From Aporrectodea caliginosa (Eukaryota; Annelida; Clitellata; Crassiclitellata; Lumbricidae), in the NCBI GenBank assembly GCA_020284085.1, contig JACEVL010000799.1:906001-970000 (forward strand): a DNA stretch of 64,000 nt, written 5' to 3'. Of the stretch, positions 11,601 through 24,700 are shown in pieces (the stretch's first letter is position 1; every line of letters starts with the position of its first letter). The notes beneath the pieces were generated by a model. The model searched no databases. It was not told where the DNA came from and worked only from the letters and a program-made list of their open reading frames with translations. The translations under genes and the position numbers were made by a program.

Positions 11601-14600
11601 ATAATGAGTGTTAGTACGGGCATAGGTTCCATCAAAGTTATCAAGAGATCTTGTATAATGAGAATGTGTGTCAGAGACCTTTGAGAAGTAGCGACTGAAG
11701 ATTGGGGGAAGAGATTTGTTGGCGAAGCGATACATAAATTCACAGATTTGCAATTTATTTATCTGAGGGATATTAAGTATTCGTAGTATAGTAAATCTAC
11801 TTGCAGTGTTAGTTATCAATGATCTCCCAGCAATAATACGTACAACTCGTCTCTGTAATATAGATAACCTATTCAGGCGAGAGGAATAATTGGAGGCCCA
11901 GGCGATATTACAGTATGTCAAGTAAGGGTAAACAAGAGAATAATATAGTGTATGCAGAACTCTAGAAGGTAACAGGTAGGATACACGAGCCAGAATCCCT
12001 ATGTTCTTAGCAACCTTAGTGGAAATGTTACTTATGTGATCATTCCAGGTTAAATGTTGGTCAATGTAGACCCCAAGGAATTTGGAAGAATTGACTTGAG
12101 TTATAGGAATATTGTCAATGGAGAGGATAGAATCAGTAGCAGGGACGGGTTTCCGATGAGATCGGAAAAGGACATAATTAGTTTTTCCCAGGTTAAGAGA
12201 AAGTTTATTAGCCTTAAACCATTCCGCCACATGGATAAGTTCAGTGTTGGCAATAGATAGCAGAGACTGGATTGATTTATGAGAGAAAAAACATTGGTGT
12301 CATCTGCAAAAAGAATAAAGTTAAGTTGGTCAGATGCATTCGGCAAGTCATTAATGTATAGTAAGAACAGCAGCAGACCCAAAATTGACCCCATGTAATA
12401 AGTTTAGTTTTAGATTGAAATTAATTAATGTAATTAATCACTATCATCTATGGGACCTGTCCCAAAGTTTCAAGTTAAATGCCTTCACTAGAATCACTAC
12501 AGTAGTTATAAAGAAAGAACTTCTCATTATTTGTGTAATATTTTGTTTTAGATATGGGATCTTGCAGATCCATCTGGCAAGGGTTTTCTTGACAAACAAG
12601 GCTTCTTTGTGGCTCTGAAGTTGATTGCAGTTGTTCAGAATGGTAAAGAAGCAAGCTTGGCAAACATTGGATTACCTGTTCCACTTCCTGACATGGTCAG
12701 TTTTTACTCAAGCTGTGTATTACAGATAAAAACTTCAGCTGTGTAGCATGTTTGAAAGATGACTGGTAGTACAGGCAATCATGTCGAACTGGTAATCCTC
12801 CAGTCTGTATGTTATGTTGATGTTACTCTGCCTTTTGCAAGCATTACTTTACATGTAAGGAGCCAGCAGCCGATGATGGCCGTAGACACCAGCACTAAGC
12901 TGTTGTTGCCTCAGGCTGTAGGCGCCAGAGGCTCTCCAGTACCTGGAGATGCAAGTGGGGATGCAATTGCTGTAATTTATCGATTGTAGTTGTACGAGTG
13001 AATGTAGCAGATTTGATCCCTTCATCACATCTGAGGCATTGGCAGCTATGGTAAGTTCACTTGCATTGACTAACCCTGCCTGATCTTTAAGCCAGCTGCT
13101 GTTAGTCACCACTGCTGTGTATTGAGCCAGCTATGTACAATGCTTTTCATTCTAATATGCTGTAAACTGTTATAAAATGTGGTTTGGGTTTGCCTGGCAG
13201 GGTACATCGGGCAGTCCAGCTGCACCTACAACGACCAACTCCACAGGTCCACCATGGGCCATTCCGGTAGGAGATTCTGTTGAAAGCGCTAAGCAAATTG
13301 GATTTAAAAAATATACAAGTATAACTGATACAAAATATTTTAAATACATCATCAACCTGAAAAACAGAGAATGCGTTAGAGTTTAATCTTGATAAAATTG
13401 CATTTACCGTAAGATGTTTACGGTATTTTGCCTTAATGCCTATCAGTGCCAGAATATATATACTTTGGTTTCTTGTTTGGTTTTATTAATGCATCTTTGT
13501 TATTCAGTTTATTAGCTAGAATGAATATTGGGATCAGTTGGATTTTGTTTTTTATTGCTGTTCAGTTTATTCGATGGAAAAGGTTAGCTGGACCGAACAT
13601 AAGCAAATGAAGAGGTGATGTATGTATGAGATGGAAGTGGACAGATCTCTCTTATGGCTACTATCAGAGAGAGAGGGACAGAGGAAGTGGATTGATCACA
13701 TACTGAGATGAGGATAAACTCCTTAGAATTGTCATGGAGGGAAGAATGGAGGGAAAGAGAAAGACAGGGAGACCTAGATGGATGCTGCTGAACTAGACGA
13801 TGGTGGAATGGGTGGATGGATACAGTAAACTGAATGAAAAAGCCCAACATTGAGAGGAGTGGGACCATTGGACACTTGAACCTGCCAAAGGGCAGAGAAC
13901 TAGCAAAAATAGTTTACTGGGATCAGTAGGATGATTTTGTATTTTTTGTTATTCAGCTTAAGTTGGGATCAATTGGATTTTTTATTTTTTATATTCAGTT
14001 TGTTAAGATGTGTATCGTTTTGTTGTCTGGTTTATTGATCCTGATTTCTCATTTAGGATAATTTTTGTTATTCAGTTTGTTAGAATGTTGTCCTATATGT
14101 TAGAAGTTTATTTGGTTCATTTATCGTTGTTGCTATTCGGTTGATTAAGTTTTTCTAATTTGTCTCATTTTTGTTTTTCAGCATGTTGGGATATGTGTCG
14201 TTTTGTTTTCCAGTTTCTTATTCCTGACATCTCAGTTAGGTAATATCTGCTATTCAGTTTGTTTAAGATGTCTGACATGCTCATTTTGTGATTCAGTTAA
14301 GCAGTGCATTCATCTTTTAGTTTATCATTTTATTAGGATGGGGTCTGTCACTGTCATTCATTTGATTAGTATGTGCCCTAATAGTATTTAGATTATTATG
14401 ATATCTGCTGTCATTGTTTTATCAGGTAAAAGAGAAAGCAAAGTATGATCAGATATTTGATGGTTTGGGTCCAGTCAACGGTCTTTTACAAGGTGACAAG
14501 GTCAAACCGGTAAGTTTATTAAGAATACTATTTGCTTTTTAAAATTCATATCATCATCATTATTTGTGGTTCAACAATTGCTGTCAAATTTTCATTGTGT

Positions 14601-15673
14601 CTGTTGGTCAGTAAATGTTGGCTTTTGTTGACACATTGCTCAGACTCCAGAATAGAAAAGCAGTCCCTTAATTAAGCTAGTCTTGAGGCAGGTCAGGCAA
14701 AATGGGTATGAAGTGTTGACTTCGTTTTCTTAGCTTTGGCACACGGGGCAGTGGCCAGTCCTCTCCCTCACCATCTCATCTTCCCATTGACAGTTTGCAG
14801 TCAGTGTAATCGTTATAGCCGAGTTGGGTAAGGGTTTAAGTGGAGCAGAAACCTTGAACTGGTAAATTTCTGCCCTGGGTGGAATTTGAGCCCCTGACCT
14901 CTTGAATGGCACGCTAACCACTACACTATTGAGTATCCGCTCCCTATTACTGGTATATGTAGCTACCCAACAAGTGTTTGCATCAAGTGAGAAAGGAGAA
15001 TTTTTCATTTCACAGGTGCTGCTCAACTCAAAGCTGCCAACTGATGTTCTTGGTCGTGTTTGGGATCTCAGTGATATTGATTCAGATGGATATCTCGACC
15101 GTGAGGAATTTGCAGTCGTAAGTTAGTCTGACACATCTGACATAAATTGAGCCTGTGTGTAAACCAGCTTCTGGAAGCAATTTTTGTCTGTTGAACACCA
15201 ATGCACTTCTAGCCTTTGATATTGAATTATATAAGTTTTTTTATCTGATTAAATGGAGCTTTACGGCCTACATTTTATTATGATTAATCTTGTTGTGAGT
15301 AAATATGCCAATGTTAGAAAGTTATTGTAATAATTATTTTATTAATTGCTAACTAATTTACTGATTGCAAACTAATTTACTTAATGCAAAAGTTCAGAAA
15401 ATTGAAGGGAGTGAATAATTAAAATCAACAGCAATAGAGTGCAATACTCAATTTCCATCAGCTTGGTGTATGATATGAACAGTATTTACCAGTGATGTTC
15501 GAGTCCACCTAAGCCGAGTCCGAGTCGAGTCCGAGTCCACCTAAGCCGAGTCGAGTCCGAGTCCAGAGTTGCTCGAGTCCGAGTCCGAGTCACAACAGAT
15601 CGAAGTCCGAGTCCGAGTCCTTAAGAAGAAACTAGCAATTTTGCAGGAAAAATAACAGCACATTATGGAAAGA

Positions 15674-15721
<48 letters not shown>

Positions 15722-15729
15722 GTATTATT

Positions 15730-15788
<59 letters not shown>

Positions 15789-18700
15789 ATTATTTCATTT
15801 TCTTAGCTTTGGCATCATGGGGTTGTCACATCATCATCATCTCTCATCATCTTGCCATCATCATCATCTGCCTTTATAACGCGCCGAAAACAAAAAGCAT
15901 CTGCACAAAAGGTAAGGAAAGTCTAATCATAATAAATCTTGAACAGAGTCTTAAGTATATTTTTAAAGAGCAATTATAGGCTAATGTAATGCAATTTGTC
16001 CGCTATAACCTTTGGTTCGGAACCTCAGCCATAATTTTAATTACAAGAATATTATGAAGAATTAGGCCACTGTTTAAAAAAAACTGATTTCTAAACAATG
16101 AGATTAGATTGTACATTATTTAAACACTGCTTTATTGTTAACACATCTATATCTAGAATTCTAGATACATGATACGGCTCCTAAAGTTCGTGCGCAGAGG
16201 GCTGCAAACTCGCCAGATGTGGTATATGTTGCCTGTATCGTTTAATGTTCAATTGCCATTCGGCTGGCCCAGTCGCGTGAATGGGGTACTATGTCAGAAG
16301 AGCTAGAAACGGATCAACTTTCCCTTTGGTGTCTTTGATCATCAGACGCTTTAACGGAGCGATTCTACCCCGAAACCCGATTAGGCCTAGGCTACCAATC
16401 AGAGGGGAAGAATTCTCAGCGGCTGCAAACTCCAGATATTCTGCCAAACGGGCCTCTTGGGCGCGTCTGGTGTTTCATTAACTCCGATGTATGCAGGCAC
16501 CGAAAAATATCGTCTCTGACTGGGTGGGGTATGATCACCCGATACTCTTTGAACGACAAAGTGCCTCATCTCGTTGATATCTACTGGCCTCTTTAGTTTA
16601 GAGTTTAGACTACCTATTTTGGACGCGTAAGCAAAAAGTCGTATTTTATTCTGAGACAAAATTGTGACTCGGAAACCGAGTCATCGAGAAATTCGAGTCC
16701 AGGGCCTTCGAGTCCAAGTAAGTCATGACCACCCGAGTCCGAGTCCACAAAAAATCGGTCTCGAGTCGGACTCGAGTCCTTTGCCGGACTCGAGTACTAC
16801 ATCACTGGTATTTACCTCAGAACATCGTATGCAATGTGCGGTGTTTGCCAGTTTAGTCTGATACCAGGCGATGCTGAAGTGGATTGGTTATGAGATGAGT
16901 AAGTGCAGGGAAGAGTAGGTATGATGGAAATCAGCAGACCATTTGATTACAAGCACCAATCATGAAGAAGCATATTATGTCAGTCAGGCCAAGAAATCTA
17001 TGTAATGTACAGTAATGTAAATCTTCTAAATTAACTTGGCACCCCACAAAAGCCGTGTCAGGGAGACCAGCTTATTCACCGGCGCTATATCAGATCAAGG
17101 CCCTTATAGCCAGGTTGTTCAGTCCGTTCTGATGCCAGATCAGAATCCATGGAGGTCAAGATTGTTGAAGACCTATCTCCATGACAAGTTTGCTGTGTAG
17201 CGAGGCAAGCACTGTTTCTCTGGAACGATGTTTTGTGTTGGCGGAATGATTAAGGTTTAGGAGATTGTTTGAGGTAAGATAGTCATTGAGACGAGAGAGT
17301 ACAACCCATTCAGAGAGTTTTGATAGGAAAGGGAGATTTGAAATTGGACGGTAGTTGTAGCAGAGTTCCTTGTCTAGGGATTTGTCTTTAGAAGTGGGTT
17401 AATGACTGAGTTTTTTAAAAGCATAGCATACGGTGCAGCTGAATTTAGAAAAAATTATCCAGTCTTCTGTTAGTCTTTCAGCCAGGTACCAATGTGATTG
17501 CCATAAGATTTTCATGTAATCACAAAGTATATAAGTTGTTAAAATTTGTTTTAGCTGATCTGAATTACAAGTGTTAGATAGATTAGATTAGACTTTACGA
17601 CACATTCCAAACTGTTCTCAGTTTCACCAACTGTTGAAGACTGCATTCTTCCGTATGGCCTGCCTCTGAGTAGGGATCTTGAAGGGGTGCTATATACATT
17701 TTGATTGATTGATTGATTGATTGAAATTACTGTATGCGTAAATACAGTATATTAGATACACTGTTTTTCTGACTGCTTCATAACAAGGTGTCTGTCATGA
17801 ATTATTTCTGCAGGCCAATGCACTTGGTATATAAAGCATTGCAGAAGCAGCCTGTGCCATCAGTTCTACCGATTGAAATGGTTCCACTGTCAAAGCGCAA
17901 ACGATTCACGTCCTGTTCGGACTCCTCTTCTCCAACATCCGGATCTGCTTCTGCGAAATCAAACATCGTCACAAACAACAATACAGATGTACGTCTTGCA
18001 TGGATAGTGCTAGGAAGAAGTTAAACAATCTCACTACTAGCCTACTAGCACAAAAATAATGAGTGATGATGGGCTGAAAGTTTAATTTTGATAAGTGTGC
18101 TGACGCTGACTTAAACTTACCAGAAATTGCATGCTATATTTTGTCTTTGTCTGCCATCGCAGGTGTTAAACGTTATCGTTAAATTAAACAGATCACTCGC
18201 TTTCGGGCGTTATATCTATGCAACTGTCCCATACATATAATAAATTACTGATAGGAAAATTGTAGGTAGTTTATTTATCTCCCTAATTAGCAGTGCATTT
18301 ATTTACATAGGAACTGGATTTCAAACTGCTTTAGTAAGTAAGTAAGTAAGTAATAGTATATTCTTTAATAAAACCAATTGCATATCCGCACTTTGGTGTA
18401 CATACATCTTAACAACAATCAACAGTTAATGTCAATACGAGTACAACATTCTAACAATACTTCCTGTAAATTATGCAAGAGGTACACAATGGTCGTGCGA
18501 TCGCGGTCGCAGGGTATATTGTCGGGGCTTTTTTGGTGGAAGTAAACAATTCAGCTGCTGCAGCCTGTGCAGAAATATTCCCTGTGCAGAAATATGTGTA
18601 ACGATTTTTTTTATATTGTAAAGTAGAGTTGAATTGTGTTGTTTTTGTGTGATGCAGAGCTCCAAAAGTAAGCCCGAGTGGTACGTCTCGCCTCAGGCCA

Positions 18701-21700
18701 AAGCTCAGTATGAAGAGCTTTTCAACAAGACAGATACGGACAAAGATGGTTATGTCAGTGGAACGGAAATCAAAGGGATATTCCTTAAATCTGGCTTACC
18801 TCAGTCAGTTCTAGCCAACATATGGTAGGCATTTCATTTGCAGTATCAAGCTTGTACTCAAGTACTCAAGTAAGAACTTAACATGTAGTTTGTTAGAATT
18901 ACAAGTTTCATTTGGAATCTGATTTTGAAATTGACTTATTTGGCTGCAATTGTTCTCCTTGACCAAATGTGAAAGAACTATCATTTCTATTTATTATAAT
19001 ACAATACAACCTGTATTGATATTGCCCTCCTTTCCAAGTTCAGAAGTGTGCTCACATCGTTTCCATGGAACAGCGTGCACAAGTGTGCCTGAAACACTTG
19101 CTTAGGTCCCTTACACAGTGACCACTTAATGAAGGCTGAAACCCTTCTCTCTGCATTACAGGTTGAGTGCTCTAACTCTAATGTCATTGATCAGTTGAAT
19201 TAATGTTCAGAAGAAACCATGAACTTGTTATAATTAAGTTACACTGGTCCCTTTTGTTTTCTAGGTCAGTCACACTATAGCTTCCAGTTTGAGATGTATG
19301 CAATTTGTGATTAGAATGGACGAACTGTTTTGGTTGATCAGGAGTCTTTGTGACATGCGAGGAATTGGAAAGCTGAACAGAGACCAGTTTGCTTTGGCAA
19401 TGTACTTCATCCAGCAGAAGCTGAAAGGAATCGACCCACCGGCAAAGCTTCCACCAGAACTCATTCCGCAGTCTGTGAGACGAAGATCACTTGTGGTGAG
19501 TTCGTCTCCAGTGGAAATCCTTAACTAAGCTATTCATCAACTGGATGCAACATTGGTATAATGTTCACACATGTGATTGTAACTTTGATGACATCTCAAA
19601 GGCATTCAGAAAGTTAAAGATATGTATGATCAATATTACGAATAACTCTGCTTTTATTAATTTTTATAAACAGAAACTAATTTGAGAGTTTTGGTTTAAC
19701 TAGAAGTGACAGTGACGATTATGCTTTTGAGAATGGTACTAGTGAAGTCATTTGATTAGAGTGAATGTACATTTATGTTGCTGTAGAGAATATGATATAT
19801 AATGACCAGGTATGAATCTAGGAGAAATGTCATTTAGACAGTTGTAATGGTAGTGGAGTTGTTAGTTAATTTGAGCAGTTCTTGTGTATTTTTTTGCATT
19901 TATGGTCTGTCTGGTTTATTGTGTTGAATAGGATGGAGCTGTTCCTTCAGGCCTATCTGTAGACTATAGCTCTCCTGGTATGAAGGAACTTGATCAACTT
20001 GGCAATGAGATAGAGAAGCTCAAAAGGTGATTTCTCTTTGTCATTTCCTATTTGATTCTGCTATCAACAGCATTTGAGTATGTCCCAAAACTGGATTTTT
20101 CTTCTGCTAAATAGTATTAGACATTAAATGTGCTAACAGGAATAGATTAATTCATCTGCCATTAGTCATTTTTAATTTTTCTCTAGATTGACATTTTGCC
20201 CTAACTGTGCCTCCAGTCAAAACTGTCTCTTTAGCTGATCTTCTGCCACAACTTCACTGGCTTCCTATCTCAAGGTGTATTAGATTTTAAATGAGCTACT
20301 ATCACCTATCGACTCCTTCATACTCGGCAATTCACAATTGACTATTACGTTCCTGCCTGTACGACATGATCTGGTGAGCTTCTAAAGCTTCATCAGCCTT
20401 TTGTTAATGAGGCTTTCAGTGCACCTGCTTTTAGCTCATAGTTAACCACCATCTGGAATGAAATATCTTGTCTTATAAGGTCAGCGCCAGCAACCTCATC
20501 TTTCAAACAGCAACTTAACACTTTCTATTTTATGAATCCATCGGTTACTTAGCTTCCAAACTTGGCATCCATCTCCCCTCCCTAGCGACTGACTGTGCCT
20601 CTGGTTGAAGTATTGACGTCTAGCATGTTAATCTCATATTATTCATTCATTCAATAAACAAGATCTTCTGATTGCATCTATAACTGCCTTTGGAATGCAA
20701 GCTTTAGCAGTAAAACATACTTTCAGGATATCTTTGTCTTGACAGTTCTCTCAACACAGTTACTTGAATTATTTCCTGTTCTTGCCTCCGGACATCATCG
20801 CCTTTCAATTGGCTCATCAGAAGCAGATTGGATTTGCAGAACTGGCTTTTGATTTGCTATCAGCTGACACTAATTATTATTGTTATTATGAAACTTTTAG
20901 CTCGTGCAAAGTCAAACAGAAATAGGAATCTGAGGAAGAGTTAGTTAGTTGCCAGGTGAAGAGAAGTTTTATAGGCAGATGTTTGAAAGCAATGAGAAAT
21001 ACGTGTAGTGAGTTTTGAGGTGTGTCTTGAAGTAGGAAAAGAGTTAGGGCATCGGAAACATTGTTAGTTTTTGTATTTATGCAACACACTTGCTTTTAAT
21101 TGGTGTCGCTTCCTTATCGCATCTCTTTGACTTGTTTAACTATGGTGTCAGCAAGTGTGCAATCCATTTACAGTTTAAAACCATTCCAACCACTTGACAT
21201 GGCAGAAGGTATTTACATTTCCAACAGTTACACACCAATTCACATGCATCATCATCACTTGCAATTTTTATATAGATGCCATCCATAGAGAGATTAAATT
21301 GATGTTTGGTTGGATCATGAGTTGTGCTGTGTTCTGTTGGTTAGTGAAAAGCTTGTTCTGGATGAGGAGAAGGCCGAAGTGGAGGCTGATATACAGTCAT
21401 GCAGTGAAGAGATGGCGACCCTGGAGCAAGAGCTGGAGACTGTACTGGCTGCTGTAAAGCAACTGGAAATGCAGAAGGTGGAAGCTCAGAAACGATTAAC
21501 TGAACTTGATGGCAAGGTACGCTATTAGTTATCGGTAGTTTCACTTGGTGGCAGGCAGCACTGATGTTTATTATGGTGTTGATATCTGTTGATTGGTTGT
21601 GTTGGCTTTGTATTATTTTTATTGACTTCACTTGAAACGTGTCAGATTATTAGATTAGATTGAATGTCCAAAGTTACATTGTGATCGTTTTGTTGATGTA

Positions 21701-24700
21701 TAACTACGGTCTGGTCAGTTGTGTTCTGTCTTATCGTGTAAGATGCTTTTTTCAGTGTCATCTGTGCATGAGATCTTTTTGTTCTGCAGTACAGGGTTTT
21801 CTGATCGTCAGTTATGTCATGTACTTCTGCAATTCATTCCGAGAATTTATATGGCGCCTCTTCAAGAGACCTACTCAGAGGCGGCATGAGCAATGCCACA
21901 GAGTGGCTTTGCCGCTGTGGCCCTTCGCTCTGGCGGAATGGACAGCCATGCAACCTGCAGCATGAGCACATTGCTCTTTCTCTGATCTGCCAGACTTCAG
22001 CCTGCCTCTACTTTGCCCTTTGCGATTGAAGACAAGTGTTTGATTGGGGTCTTGTGATATCAGGTCGGGAGCATGACTAAGCAGTTTCTTTGAAGAGAGT
22101 GCTCTGTAAATGTGCAATTGCAATTGTGATTTCTATTATTTGTTTATACACTCGTTATTGGGGTGCATGACTGATAGTCTAGTGGATAGCATGTTGGACT
22201 GTCAGCTGAGTGGTTGGGGATTCAAATCCTTGCCAGGGTAGAAGATGCTAAGACATTTCTGCTCCACTTATGGCCCTTAGTGAACTTGGCTATAAATTGA
22301 GTAGGCTGACTCTATCAACAGCTAGGGAAAGGGGACTGGCCACCTGCCAAGGCTAAGAACAAACTAAGCATTTCTTACTCATGAATGCTTCTTGGGGTTG
22401 GCTTGATGGACTATACTCTTCAATTAATTTTTTAATATGGATTTCTATAATGTTATGACATTGGTCCAACTGACTATTACGTGCACTATATTCTGTGTGG
22501 CAGTTGACCGTCAGGAAGAAAGTAGCTGTTTTATGCTGTGCATTGAAGAAGGTTTTTGTTGTCTTCTGTAGAAAGTTAACCTTGAAAAAGTTCTGAAGGA
22601 AAACAACGACAGACTTCAAGAGGAACAACAACAGGTATTGTTTCAGCTCACTGCTCTTTATACTGTTGATCACTCTATCCTTTTGGAGCATCTGGAGAAA
22701 GTCAAAACTGTTGGCATTACTGATATTGCTCTTCTCTGGCTTCAGTCATTCGTCTCGGACAGTTCGCATTCTGTTGTCTCAGTAGCCACACTAATCTGCC
22801 TGGTACGCTATTCATTTTGTCTCTCCTTGGCTGATCATGTTAACAGCAGCTGCTGCTCATGCTTTTACCACTTCTGCCAGTCCGTACTATCTGTCGCTTC
22901 TGTGACATGCTGGCACTACTTCTCTGCACCAGGGTGGACTTTTACTTGCTAATATTTTGAGGGAATCCCAGGTTTGTCGTATAGCTTCCTTTATGCACTG
23001 GCTTTCCATCCAGCAGTTTATTTAGTTTAAGATCCTGACCCATTTGTGTAACTGTCTTGTCGACTTTGCACCTTCATACGTTAGGGCCTTTGCATTTCGG
23101 TGTCCTCGGTCCCGGGTCTTGGCACCCTTCGGTCGGCTGCCCATGGACTTCTGACTGTCTCTCGTATATGTACTGCTACAGCTCAGTCCAGAATCTTTGC
23201 TGATGTTGAACTCGCCAGCTAGAATTGCCTTTCTTGAGAGCTGTGGCTCGAGCTCCTCATCTTAGCCCTTCCACAGTTTTGCAAGTGCCTGAAGTCTGTA
23301 TTATTTGACAGCTATTTCAGGTAGGAGCACCACCGATGAGTTTATTCTTATTCTTGAAGTGGGGCGCTCTATAAATGTCAGATTACAGTTACAAAGGCAT
23401 CAGTCAATGCACAGAATATATCTCTTAGAGTGAAACTGTAGTCAAACTTGTAATTAATTGAAGAAGCTAGATCAAAATCCAAATGGTTGTGGCAAAATGT
23501 TTAGTATTCACTGAATGACCATTAGTAAGACTTTACCATAAATTTGTGATGTTGAGTGCTGAACATTTACCATTTGCGATGTTAAGTGCTGAACAGAAGT
23601 ATTGCTCTGCTTTAAGTGCAACTCTTTTGCTGTTTGTCATTTTGTGCAGGTGCTTCATCTGCGAGAACAGTTGACCAATCAGGACAGCATGGATAAGGTT
23701 GGTCACTGATAAATTAACATTTCAACGACAAGAGTGTACTAACAGTGACTGGGAAACCAATGCAGCTCATTATTAAAGTGTTAAACAATAGGTTCTCTTA
23801 TTCTGTGATTGTGATTCGTATAATAAGTAACCCAGCTTTAAAAAGTGCCATTCATGATGTGTTAGAACTAACTATAGGAAGCGCTCGATCAAGTACATGG
23901 GTCCAGTTGTTTGGGACAAATTGCCTCGTGATATTAGTAATTTGACTACATTAACTTCCTTTAAAAGATTGTTAATAAATACCTAACTGACCACTAACTG
24001 TTGTTAATTAAGGTTCTCCTATGATATTCATTCCTTCTTTCATTTTTTATTTTTTTCGTGTATGTTGTTATGTTGTTAATGTTGGTTCAAGTATTGTATT
24101 GTATTGTATTTGAACACAGCGCCCCTACCAGATTGCCCATTCAGAGGCGCTCCCGACTAATGCGCGGACGCTGAATCGGAGTTTCACGCCGGAAGCGCAT
24201 GAGCAATTAGTGAAGGACTTGCCCTTCTTTAATATTTGAGGTTCGAACCCGCAACCCTCAGCTGCAAGGCACCGAACATACCCCTATACCACCGCTCCCC
24301 AGTTGTATTGTGTTGTGTTGTATTGTATTGTACTCCACGTTTATATTGCGACCGAGCCACCCGCAGATTCAAGTAATCTTAGTATGTATGGATTTTTTGA
24401 GTTTGACTCCTTGCAGTGTTATTACTTGGGTATCTGAAATAATATCATGAATAATATGATATTAATGATATCGTTTGAGGAATCCTATTTAGCAGGATAT
24501 TTGTCCCTTTTGGATCTCCTAGTTGTGCCCCATCTAATTAATACATTAAGTAAATACTGTGTTACAGGGCAGTGGAGTAGTAGGTGGGTTTGGTTGCAAT
24601 TGGGACACGGCCAAAAACTTAATTTCCAAATTTTAACTGAGTGGCATGTTTTAGGGAAATATTCAATATCACTCAGCAGATTGTGTATATTAGAGATTGT

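Noticed and set aside
12849..13112. An extra EPS15 exon around 12980-13050 ending ATG/GTAAGT
   Set aside because: Frames are open on both strands but nothing matches EH linkers, and exons 4 and 5 join in phase without it.
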